Source: Perkinsus chesapeaki (lineage: Eukaryota > Perkinsozoa > Perkinsida > Perkinsidae). Taken from it: a stretch of 25,994 nt of DNA. The notes beneath the pieces are model-generated. The model worked only from the letters and a program-made list of their open reading frames with translations. It searched no databases and was not told the origin of the DNA. The translations under genes and the position numbers were made by a program. The stretch covers positions 1 to 25,994 of the forward strand of contig JAAPAO010000514.1 of assembly GCA_013115145.1 (NCBI GenBank), read 5' to 3'. This document shows, piece after piece, positions 1-9,910 of the stretch (position 1 is its first letter; every line of letters begins with the position of its first letter).

Positions 1-124
1 GGAGATATAATAGAAAGGAGTTTGATAGGAAATATGTTACTAGTGATACGGAGGAGGAGATATAATAGAAAGTAGTTTGATAGGAAATATGTTACTAGTG
101 ATACGGAGGAGGAGATATAATAGG
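1..124. repeat. 55-bp tandem repeat, about 2.25 copies
   Basis: The unit starting GGAGATATAATAG recurs at 1, 56 and 111, so the period is exactly 55 bases. Two full copies are almost identical and a third is truncated. It lies upstream of the first recognisable dynamin exon (214) and is most simply part of an intron of that gene. No reading frame runs through it. The left edge of the array is cut by the window. Confidence 0.9.
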
Positions 125-213
125 AGGATAGCTTGATCGTATCTTCGATTGACTTCACCTTACAAGATATTTTCAAGGTCAACCTGAGTGTATCTTTGAT
201 TATCTTTCCATAG

Positions 214-3200
214 TTACGTCCGTGTCGAGTCCCCATTCTGTGTCGATATGCAAATCGTGGATCTTCCTGGATTCCGCGATTTCGCGTTGGATAAGGAAAA
301 GCAGCAGTTGGCCGACCAAATTGATAATCTGGTGAATTTCGTGGCGCGGTGACGATTATGAAAGGATTTCATTAGGTTATGAGGTTCATGCAAGATACAC
401 GTAATGTTATGTTATGTGTTGAAGAAGCAGGTGATGCCGCGAATCTTTCGACATTGTCAAGATGCAAGAGATTGGATCCCGGATTTCAAAGGACGATATT
501 AATCAGGTTATAATCAGCCAGGGGACGGGGGAAAGGCTCGTCATCATCAGTCGCCGGTTGATATCAGCATTCTCGTCAAACCCTCGGGACGGTATGTGCT
601 GATCGATGAATTTTATTGGTGATCATTGTTACTTCGTAACGTACTCGTACAGTTGATGTCGGTATTGTATTATCTGGTCGCGAGAATAGCTCTCTCCGAT
701 CTGGGATAACTGGGATAAGCTGCGTACAATCAACGAATCTGTGTGGAAAACTAAGATAAGCAATAAGACGATTTTCATAGTTAAACTTAAAAGAGTAGCT
801 CGTACGCGAATACCGGAATATCTCAGGTTGAAGCGCGTAATATTGCTCTTTGCTTAAAGAAGAATCGACACTTTGTTGTTGTTGTTCACAGCATTGTCAT
901 TCTTCATAGTAACTCAATAAGTAGATATCTAACATGAACTTTCGGGTATTATTTTTCTAGGGGGAATTGTTGTTGTTTTTCTTCAGGAATAAATTGGATA
1001 AATATTATCGTGATTTAACATCTCAGAATATCAATGATTGGTTGAATGGATTTGGTGATTTACCGGAGAATCTTAGTAAGTATAAACCTCCGATGTATCT
1101 TTGTATTTTAACCTATGACGTATCTTTGTTTTTCAACCTATAACGTATCTTTGTATTTTAACCTGTAACGTATTTTTCTATTTCAACCTATAACGTATCT
1201 TAGGTAAATTTTGTATGACATTACCACATTGGAAGGATGGTGAAGATTGTCCGAAACCATTTGCCGAGTTGAGAGAAGATATGAATAAACAGGATTTGGC
1301 GGAATTGAAGTGGGGAGTATCTTTGTCGCCTCGAAATGCATCCTTCAACCTCAAATATCCCAACCTTGACATATCTGTTGTGCTCTTATACCGTTATCAA
1401 CTTTGTCTTTTTCAAGGTCGAAGGGAGCGAGCGAGAAGTTCATGGGGACGATTGGTTTCAATAATTTTACAAAATACATGGAAAGGCGAATAGAAGTTAT
1501 GTTTGCCCAGTCAATCGGTCCTGTACTAAAGAAGGTAGTATCTTAGCTTGAAGCGTGCAAGATACATAGTAAGTTATTTTGTTAGCTGAAAGATTTGAAG
1601 CAACAAAATTTGGAGAAAGAAGAGAGTATGAAGGATGAGATCGAGAATACGAACCCAGCGCAGATTGTGTCAACTGTTCGAGATGTCGGTATGAGTTTTG
1701 CACACTCGTTAAATCACGTCATGGAGGGGTAATGGGGAAGGGGAGACACCTGCCGCTTGGGAAAGTTCATTTCCCGAAAGATATTTTCCCATGAACTTTT
1801 CATTGGTAAATTCCAGACCGCCACTGAGCGATTAAGTTGGATTCATCGAATAGGTTGACGATGAATTGCATTTATGTGCCAAAAGGGTCGTGATATCCTC
1901 CTTCTGCTCCACCACTGCGCAGATAGTCAACATATTCTCTTAGAGTCTCTAGAGGGCATTATCCGATAAGTTAATATGCTTCATGTCATTGCCCTTCACT
2001 TCCCCACCATCGCCAATAGAGGGATCCTGTGTAATTTCATCACAATCCTCTTCCCTTGTTGAAGTATGTATAGTGAAATGGTATTAGGATAGTGGAAAGG
2101 GTATCGTTGAATTATTCCGTTTGCCTTAGCAGATTTGAGCATATGTGAGATATTGCTTCAATTGTTTAGTTTTGTACGTTCCGATGCTGGTCGATTAACA
2201 CTTGAGGATGAGCTCAGAGCTTTCCAGGCCTATGAGGAGGTAAGGGCAGGTATTTGCCAGAATGTTTTCCTCTCTAAATGGCATGTGCACGCATGAACCT
2301 TGGATACTTTCAGGGTCAAGGTGCCGATTTTATGATGCTTCCCAGCGAAGACTTCGCATGTTTGGACGACTACATTGATTATTTGCGGAATGATATCAAA
2401 GTACGTTGAGAAAAAGCAAGATTGTTCGAGATTGCAAGATTTGTTAGGTGCCAGCATTTGATGTTGAGATTAATGGTGGTGCGCAGTTTAGGAGGTTGAT
2501 GTATGAGGTTGAAGTATTTTTAAGATTCTCTGAGATTGGTGTGGAAACAAAGAAGAAGGATGTTATACAGGCTAGGGGTAATAAATAGGGAAAGATACGT
2601 TAAAGGTTAAATAGGGGAAGATACTTCAGAGGTTACATAGAAAAAGATACTCATGAGGTTAAGTAGGAAAAGATACTCGAGAGGTTAAATATGGAAAGTT
2701 ACTTGAAAGGTTAAATATGGAAAAATCTCTTAGAGGTTAAATAAGAAATATCCTAGAGGTTGAGCAGGAAAAGGCGTTACAGAGACCGCCTAAATCGTCG
2801 GTGATAATATTATTGAAACAATCTCCCGTTTGATTAATCTTAAAGATTTTTTTGAGGTTGACTGTGCATCTTTGTTTTCCCTCTTCAGGTGTTTCTATGG
2901 GCTCCGTAACTTGGAGGGATGTAATTGTTAAATTACTTTGCACAGAGGCATTAATTCCTATGAAGTCTAGGATTCAATATGCAGGTAATGTCAATGTCAT
3001 ATCTTGCAATCTTGACCAATCTTACGTTTCCTCAACGGGTAGTTCCCTATAGACATTCACAAATTTACGGTTATTACTTTTAATAAAATGGGCTTACTGA
3101 CTTCAATTGGGGAAATGAGAAGGATCCATTGATAGCTGAAATCGATTAGCTGATCGATTTGTGTAATTGTTGTTAGGAGAGAGAATCAAGTGGTTCTTCG

Positions 3201-5075
3201 TCTCTCAAAAGGATGCTGTGATAAACTTTATGTTGAGCATTAAAGGATCGGCAGATGAGCAGATGTTCTCTGGGCTTTATACGAAGCATGTTAAGTTGAT
3301 GTTGGAGAATGAGATGATTAAACAATTGGTGTTTAAGACATATGATGATGCTTGTGAAAGGCAGCTGGAGCAGGTAGGAATACTTTAATGCTTATTTTGC
3401 TCGTTAATTAATGGTATGAAGATATAGTTGGCCCAGACTTTCTGAGTAGGAGTATGGCAACCAAGATTTGTTAACTGTTAAAAAGCACCATAGGAGTGGT
3501 AACATTTAATAATGTTTGAAACTATTATACCTTTAACTTGAATATATAATTGAGGATGTATATCAATGTACTTGAATACTTTAATTAGTGGAAAATAATA
3601 TTCAATAATTGAACTCGTATGGCGAATCGAGTTGTAATCAGCACCCTTAGTTGGTCGAAATTCAAGCTGCTAAAACTTTTCGAGGCATTTGACGTTTTCC
3701 GAAGGCCTGAAGGCTTTTCCTTTCCCGGAAAACTTTTATTACTTTCATTAGTGTAATCGCAGTTATGCTGGTTGCGGAAGTAATTGTTGACAACGCTGGT
3801 TGCAAAGTTGTTGACAACGCTCCGTTATTCCCTGGGTTCAAACATCCGAAATCTTTCGAGTGCGTAATTGGCGTATCTTTTGTCAGTTCATGGAGCTATT
3901 TGATAATACTCTTGCATCGACGTTCTCCAATCCCTGGGTTTTCCTAAAACGAGCATCATCTGGTTTGGATAATTTGGATAACAGCAAAGATGATGATAAC
4001 AGTGACACGAGCAGTAGGCAAGGACAAGATGCAGATGATGATGAGTCAACCGATGATGGATTGGATGATATTCAATTACCAACTTTTGAAGATACCAAGA
4101 AAAGGATACCTATGGAGATTGAGGTGAGGACTTCATAATGGTGGTGGTGGTGTGATTGCTGGTACATTATGAGTCTTGATAATTTTTTTGTCGTCGTCGT
4201 TGTCGTCGGGTGGTATTGTTTTCAGGATTTTTATCATTTACCGCTCATCCCAACTTACTCGTTTATATATCTCATCCGCGTTAAATGGTTAAGAAACGTT
4301 GAAATTTCTTTATGATGTTGTTAGTGTAAAAACGTTATTGTCTCCACGATAATAGTGACATATTATTAATATCGCTTGGGAATATCGAATGTTGAGTATT
4401 ACTGTCTTCAGCAGCAATGCTGTCGATTAAAGTATATAAGATAACGCTCCTCCTCGCAACTTCACTAGGTTGTCTCTCAGCGCAATTCTTCGGTACCATA
4501 GTAGTAGTAGTACGGCAGCACAGAAGAATTGGTATTATTAACTCAAATGAGTGATAAAACGGATACTTGTATGGAATTGGATTTGTCGTTCTTCAGTCAC
4601 GGAGTGGTATCGAGACGACCCTGTCCCACTGGTTGAGTACCATTCCTATGGAACCACAGCAGATAGATGAAGCGGTGGAGAAGGTTCAGATGCTCGTGTT
4701 GAAGACATTCTCATTCATCAGATCTCAGATAGCTGATCAGATCGAACTGGTACTACGGTTGTCAGAAATTATGATATAATTTTGTGACAGTTTTCGGAGT
4801 CATTTTTCAAGTTGCCGATGATGCGTCGGTTGGAGGATGATATGAGTAACATTCAAATGACAAATGTCGATACCGAAACTTATAAGGTGCGGAATGTGAA
4901 TCTTGAATTCTTCACAGTGCGTAACGAATCTTTTTAGGTTCGTCGAGAGTATCTTGAAGGTGAATTTAAGAATATTGAAGATACCTTAGCATCGTTGAAT
5001 GAGTGCATCGATAAGCTGCAAGGATTCGCATTAAAAGCGCAGGCCAAGATGAGTAGGGTGTCTGCGAAAAAATAA
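214..5075 (+). CDS. Dynamin-related GTPase, DRP5A-like, 5' partial, 15 exons
   Basis: Large dynamin-family GTPase that would remodel or sever membranes, probably at division. Exons: 214-331, 376-506, 987-1075, 1204-1324, 1417-1534, 1586-1728, 2170-2239, 2314-2400, 2448-2577, 2889-2984, 3177-3373, 3887-4123, 4597-4749, 4791-4886, 4938-5075 (TAA). Together they give 640 residues in one phase-consistent frame. Seen: G3 motif VDLPGF, the dynamin signature CVEEAGDAANLSTL, G4 motif NKLDKYY (split by the 480-base intron 507-986), a stalk, a very acidic insert rich in Asp/Ser/Glu in exon 12 where other dynamins carry a PH or variable domain, and a C-terminal GED-like helix ending in a basic tail. The P-loop exon lies before the window or in unread sequence before 214. 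The wording of the GTPase and middle domains recalls plant DRP5A rather than classical dynamin (from memory, no search). The junction 1324/1417 is the least certain: donor 1317 with acceptor 1423 also keeps frame. Confidence 0.9.
818..845 (+). repeat. Intronic family-I element, copy 1
   Basis: A degenerate copy of the GTATCTTAGGTTGAAG element inside the 480-base dynamin intron 507-986. It reads ATATCTCAGGTTGAAGCGCG and then closes with an ATAT-type end. The core CAGGTTGAAGCG matches the kinase and dynamin copies at most positions. It sits mid-intron, not at a splice site. Confidence 0.55.
1076..1203 (+). repeat. Intron made of a 25-bp tandem array (family II)
   Basis: This dynamin intron is almost entirely a tandem array. 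GTATCTTT-like unit starts lie at 1095, 1120, 1145, 1170 and 1195, an exact 25-base period. Each unit runs GTATCTTT, a T-rich spacer, TTTAACCT, then ATAAC. The last unit provides the 3' acceptor (...CGTATCTTAG). The same unit in reverse complement makes up much of the intron at 2578-2888. Confidence 0.9.
1337..1359 (-). repeat. Intronic family-I element, copy 2 (reverse)
   Basis: Inside the dynamin intron around 1325-1416. On the - strand it reads GATATTTGAGGTTGAAGGAT then GCA. The 15-mer AGGTTGAAGGATGCA is identical to the core of the kinase-intron copy at 24601-24628. It is inverted relative to the host gene. Confidence 0.7.
1538..1565 (+). repeat. Intronic family-I element, copy 3, perfect 7-bp inverted ends
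   Basis: This element fills over half of the 51-base dynamin intron 1535-1585. It begins GTATCTT (1538-1544) and ends AAGATAC (1559-1565), a perfect 7-base inverted repeat around a 14-base loop containing AGCTTGAAGC. It aligns without gaps to the kinase-intron copy at 24601-24628 and, inverted, to the hydroxylase-intron copy at 6301-6329. Confidence 0.85.
2578..2760 (-). repeat. 26-bp tandem array in dynamin intron (family II, reverse)
   Basis: GATAC or its variants recur at 2594, 2620, 2646, 2672, 2698 and 2724, a 26-base period, with units of the form AGGTTAAATAGGAAAAGATAC. Read on the - strand each unit is GTATCTTTTCCTATTTAACC, which aligns with the 25-base unit of the array at 1076-1203. 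It occupies the 5' part of the intron 2578-2888. The copies degrade towards the 3' side. Confidence 0.9.
4124..4596 (+). other. Dynamin intron with simple repeats
   Basis: Intron of 473 bases between dynamin exons 12 and 13. It contains a GGT run near 4140-4152 and a GTC run near 4190-4208. Short open frames across its borders are read-through of the flanking exons. Nothing else is recognisable. Confidence 0.7.
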
Positions 5076-5828
5076 GTCAGCTGTTTAAAAAAATACAACA
5101 TGCATCGCTTCGCTCCGCCGGCAGACGATTCGACGGATAAGTTATGTGGATGTTGCTTTACCAGTGATGATGATTAGTCTCGATTCATCATTATTAAGGT
5201 TTCTGTTAAATTGCATTATGAAAGGATAATTGAGTTTAGTATCAATTCTTGGGGCAGAATCTTAAGTTGAAGCTAGTCAGATGCGTAATAGGTTAGTTTG
5301 CGGTGCGTTGATAAAGGTAACAATTTTCGTTCTATTATCCATCCAGGAAACCTAGTTGGCTATCCTAGTTGTTCCTCGAGTTCTCCCATGTGTCGCCAAT
5401 CGACTGAGATCGAACTACATTGAACAACCTATTTATTAGGGTGACTGTTTTGGTGATACGTATGGCGTTTGAAAGCTCTTGAGAGTGACTGAGTAACGGT
5501 ATTCGATGAGGTTAACGAGAGATCAAATTTTAAAAAATTCAGAAGAGAATCGGTTATAATGTCAGACTTGACCGTAGTTCAATTCTATTTAAATTGCATA
5601 CCATTTACTTGCCGTTTATTATTTAAGTAGCTTTACGCAGCTACCATGAGAATTACTTGATTGTCTATCCTCATTATGAGCCTCTCGAGCTGTCACGGAA
5701 CATTGGGCAGCAACAATGCATGTTGAGGCTGGGACGGAAAGTATTTGGGACTTCACGAAGGCCGCTGCTCGAAGGGAATTCGTTGTGCATTTTCCTAGTC
5801 AAGTGTTGCTCAAGCTACCTTTGCTCGA
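5076..5828. other. Intergenic, dynamin 3' flank and hydroxylase 5' flank
   Basis: This segment has no supported coding exon. Just after the dynamin stop, 5101-5118 carries a copy of the GCTTCGCTCCGC motif described separately. A weak resemblance to the family-I intron element (CTTAAGTTGAAGC) lies near 5271-5283. The open frame at 5657-5920 in a different register is probably not used. A non-coding or leader exon ending in the CCTAG near 5799 cannot be excluded. Confidence 0.5.
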
Positions 5829-8800
5829 ATGATAATATCGCGGCGCGTGACTCCGTCGTGGCTCCGTCACGCTTTTGTTGTTACGAGAAGATTGAATGCA
5901 TCTTTGGTTATGCCTGGTAAGGATGAAGGATTTAAAGTTGCTCCCACGCCAGCGATTGGTAACCAACTATGTTAATAATTGAATATAATATTTTTAATAG
6001 GTGTTGCATTTGCCCTTCATGACACTTCAGGGTCACTTGTTGAAGCTTTAAGTATCTTCAGTAAAAAAGGCATAAGCCTGTCCCATGTCAGCAACAGGTC
6101 ATCACCATCCTCCATCTTACCTTATCTATCTTCTTCTTCTTTCCAACAACTCAACTTTTAGATGCTCTCCATTGGAGCCATACAAGGCCATGTTTCACGT
6201 TCACTTTCGTGGATCGTGGGAATCAAAGGAAACTCGACAAGTTCTTGATGAGCTTCGACCTCTTACACTTGACGGTCAGCTGTAAGTATCTTTCCCACAA
6301 GTATTATGCAAGCTTCAAGCTAAGATATCTTCAGGTTCAAGATTGCGGCACCTGATGTACCCTGGTTCCCACGTCATATATCGGATCTAGACCAATTTTC
6401 CAAGTGAGGTTTTAACCGAGTCGAAACCTAAATCTCATCTTTCCTTAGGAGTACACTAGATGCCGGTGATGACCTACAATCGGACCATCCAGGATTCACT
6501 GATCCGGACTATAGGGCAAGGTGAGGTACCCGACTCGAACCCGTGCATCCAATATAATAATGAGTTGTTCCTCAAATGTGTGCCTACCTTGTACGTGATA
6601 TACATAGTGCATGATCGGATGGACTAGGGAGAAAAAAGCTTTTCCAGTGTAGGTGGGATAAGCACTGGATAACACTAATAAATTTAGTTATTATACGAGT
6701 TAAGTGGCACTCCACTTTCTGGGCATTCTTGAATCATTCAGACGACCAGCTTGGCATAATGGGAGTATTGGTGAATATAAATTGGATTCAACGACGCTGT
6801 AACAGTGAATTTTAGGCGAGCAGAAATAGCGAAGATTGCATCCGAATATCGAGGGGCAGACGGACCGGTGCCGCATATTGATTATACTGATCAAGAAGTA
6901 AGGGGCTCCAAGGCTGCTGCGGTGGCGCGTCAAATGGAGTTCATTCACAAGAAAATCTTAGGTAAACTGAGCTACTGATAATAAGGCCTATCTTACACTA
7001 GTCTGTATGAATAAATATTATAAGTCTTAGCATTGGAATCGGCTACCGATAAAGTTCGAGTAATGCTGCTGCTGCCGTTCAGGTGGCCACTTGGGGGTGT
7101 GTTTGGGACAAGTTAACCAAACTCTACCCGAATCATGCTTGTAAGGAACACAACGATGCTTTGAAGGAATTAGTTAATGCTGGTAAAGGGCTGGTTTATT
7201 CACGCATTATAGGCTATTACGGTGGTGGTGGTGGCAATTTCAGGTATCTACGGACCAAGGAAGATTCCTCAGTTGAGCGAGCTATCAGAGTTCGTCTCGG
7301 CTAGAACTGGGTTCCAGTTCCGCCCTGTTACAGGATTGCTTAGTGGACGAGATTTCCTCAATGCGTTGGCTTTCAGGGTGAGTTTTCATACCAGATACTA
7401 AATAGCTCTGTGATGGGCTGTATGCATGCTGGTGCATTTCCGTTTATACCACATATACAGTACTTTGTATTATAGGATTTATACAATAACATATTCAGCG
7501 TCAAATGTCGATGTTGAATGTCAGGTGTTCTTCTCGACACAGTACATTAGACATCACTCCGCGCCAATGTATACCCCTGAGCCGGATGTTATACACGAGT
7601 AGGTGAGGTTTCTTGTGGAAGAAGATTATCAAACAGTTCAGGTTGCTTGGACATGCACCGATGTTTTTAAATCCGGATTTCGCCGATTTCACTCAGTACA
7701 TTGGATTGGCCAGTCTTGGTGAGCGTCCTCCTCTCCGGAAATGGTTATGTTTCGATATTCACGCCCTACTACAGCCCTACGCCCCAGCAGCCAGTGAAAT
7801 AGCATATTTCGCATTCTCCGTCTCGAAAAATTCACGTTAGACTGACATAAATGACCACAAAATTTTGCTGAATGCCCGCGAGATCTACTCAGAAGCCTCC
7901 CGTGAAGCAGGGTGACCAAGCTGACTCTTGTACCCGTGTACCCTCTGTTGCCCCTTCAATAACCTTCTGCGTTGCCGTCGGCAGAATGCCGCGATGCGTA
8001 AACTATACACATAGTGAACCACTTGAAGTTGAGCGAATACGGGAGGCGGCGGGTAGCCTGCTTGGTAGCCCTACACATTTCCGGCGTGCAAGGTTTTAAG
8101 CTCATGGGTCTATGGAGGAGGATCATTCTTAAATGGAGGCAAAGGTTTAATCAATCCTTCAAAGGGAAGTTCGACCGAGGAGCCAGACAATGTGCCATCT
8201 CTCCCGTGCCTTCGCCACCGTGGGGTCCGTAGAGGGTTCCGGTGAATCCTTCATCAGGCTCCCGTGCACGCCACGGTGTGCGGCCTGCGCGTCTGTCACT
8301 GCCGAAAGCCTGGCAGCCGGCGCATGGGAAAGTCGAAAAAGTTGAGCAGGCGGCAAAAACGAGAGAGAAAAGTCAATCAAAAAGCTCCATTGAAGATTTG
8401 TCACTCAACTTCAGAGACTGAAGGCTCTGCCTACATTAGGATTCGAATTAAGCTGCGAAACTCCCAAAGTTTTGATCTGACCGTCAGATGTATGCCACTG
8501 GTTAAATAAACAATGTCGTGATACTCATGCGTGAACTAGAGGATGTTGTGACATATACTCTGTCTGGCATCTGAATCGGCCGAAGAACCGAATCAGCAGA
8601 CTACACATCTGCCAAAAGACTATAAAATCTATATCTCCTCGATGAGGAACATCGTGGCATCTGGTTGATTTAGGGGCGAGTGATGAAGTTATCAAGAAGC
8701 TAGCTACGTGTTATTGGTTTTCTGTCGAATTTGGGTTACTTGTTGATTTTAAGGGGGCCGTCAAGGTAGTACCATTACATCGTTCACAGTTGTTGTTGTT

Positions 8801-9347
8801 CTTGATTAGTCGGTATGTCAGGCCTATGGCGCTGGTGTGTTGTCCTCGTATGGTGAGCTACTTCATGCAACTTCTCCAACCAATACTGAGATCGCTATTA
8901 AAGAGTGGGATCCTGAGGAAGCAGCTAACCAGGTCAGTCTCTCGTCGTGATGTGAGCTTAATCTGTGTAATTTATAAACTGAATCTATCTCGGGCGATTT
9001 GTTCCACCCTATCCCGCGGGTATTCCTACGACCCCAAATCACATACTGTGCTGATAATAATCGAATTAGCAGCTAACAGTTGTGCATTTTCCGACAAGTC
9101 ATTCCTCATTGTAGGACTATCCCATCACAACCATGCAGCCGGTGTACTTCGCAGCAAGGAGCATGGAAGACGCGAAGATTAAAATGAAAGCGTAAGAATC
9201 CTGGAAGTGGACGACGACGTGGTTGACTTTGTTTGTTTCAGCTATTGCGATCGGATTAATCGTCCTTTTCATTGTATGTATGATGCTGAGTCGGAGAATG
9301 TTTTTACAGATGTGGATGTGTACACCAGGCCAGTGGGAATGAAGTAA
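5829..9347 (+). CDS. PAH: Biopterin-dependent aromatic amino acid hydroxylase (phenylalanine hydroxylase-like), 14 exons
   Basis: Tetrahydrobiopterin- and iron-dependent monooxygenase, most likely converting phenylalanine to tyrosine. Exons: 5829-5958, 6001-6097, 6162-6281, 6335-6403, 6449-6520, 6816-6897, 7083-7182, 7244-7377, 7525-7598, 7642-7718, 8674-8765, 8810-8932, 9115-9191, 9242-9347. They give 450 residues, the size of human PAH, with phase consistent throughout. Seen: an N-terminal ACT-type regulatory domain ([16 protein letters not shown] onward, about residues 44-110), then [28 protein letters not shown], the catalytic [19 protein letters not shown] and [19 protein letters not shown]. 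The iron ligands His292 and His297 (HELLGH) and Glu337 (YWFSVEFGL) keep the 45-residue spacing of human His285 and Glu330. The N-terminus is Arg-rich and hydrophobic and could be an organelle presequence. The ATG at 5829 is the first in frame after a stop. The C-terminal tetramerisation helix seems short or missing. Tryptophan or tyrosine hydroxylase specificity cannot be excluded. Confidence 0.94.
6301..6329 (-). repeat. Intronic family-I element, copy 4 (reverse)
   Basis: In the 53-base hydroxylase intron 6282-6334. On the - strand it reads GATATCTTAGCTTGAAGC and then TTGCATAATAC. The 16-mer TATCTTAGCTTGAAGC is identical to dynamin copy 3 at 1539-1554. It is inverted relative to the host gene and fills the 3' half of the intron, ending just before the acceptor. 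Confidence 0.8.
7719..8673 (+). other. 955-base intron of the hydroxylase gene
   Basis: The longest intron in the window, set between GLASLG and ASDEVIKKL of the catalytic domain, with a clean phase-1 junction. About 8030-8350 looks more GC-rich than the other introns, with several short overlapping open frames on both strands. None resembles a protein I know, and no terminal repeats were found. It may hold an old insertion. Confidence 0.6.
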
Positions 9348-9910
9348 GCATTGAAGAAGCAACACGTAGACGCATAGATGGCGGCTTTGGCGGTGGCGCA
9401 ATGTATGAAATAACATTATTTACAAATATTCAATATCCTGCCATACACTCGGTACTTAAATCTATAGCACTCCTATTTGACGTATATAATTTAACTCTGA
9501 TTCCTGCCGAGAAGATGCGACACTTGCGCGCCAAATGACATCGTGCGAAGACACACGCTGGGAGCATGATGATGACAGTGAACACTAACTAAGCAATGTT
9601 CAGGTATCGCCCCGTGGATCTCACCTCGAGGGAGCCATTGTAATCCTCTTTTTTGAAAGATATGTCTTCTCTATTGATCTCATAACCATATCATCATAAT
9701 ATCCTTTGGTGATGCAATATGTGATAATGGTAAAGCTATGTCACCGTCAGTGTTGAGTTCAATACAGTAAGCTGAAGCTCAGTTCCCGAACATTGCATTC
9801 CTCTCATTTTTCAAACTTTCTGTTCCGGGAAGGCTTCAAGAAGTTGAGACGAGAAGGCTCGTATTTGCCCCGTTGAGGTTAATTCCCGCTGGTTTTGCAT
9901 AATCTGTTTT
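9348..9910. other. Intergenic between hydroxylase and Sfi1-like gene
   Basis: No coding exon is supported here. The - strand open frame over 9117-9416 is the shadow of the last hydroxylase exons. No terminator, RNA gene or repeat is recognisable. It should contain the 3' processing signal of the hydroxylase and the promoter of the next gene. Confidence 0.5.

Noticed and set aside
5268-5290. Seventh copy of the family-I element (CTTAAGTTGAAGC) between dynamin and hydroxylase
   Set aside because: The similarity is limited to a short core without the inverted ends and may be chance.
5657-5920. 87-residue open frame before the hydroxylase
   Set aside because: It is in a different frame from the spliced N-terminus and shows no family features. 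The frame from ATG 5829 joins the ACT domain exactly.
6098-6161. Coding read-through after SNR in the hydroxylase ([10 protein letters not shown]...)
   Set aside because: It runs to a stop at a pyrimidine-rich TTTTAG acceptor. Splicing restores the ACT domain frame.
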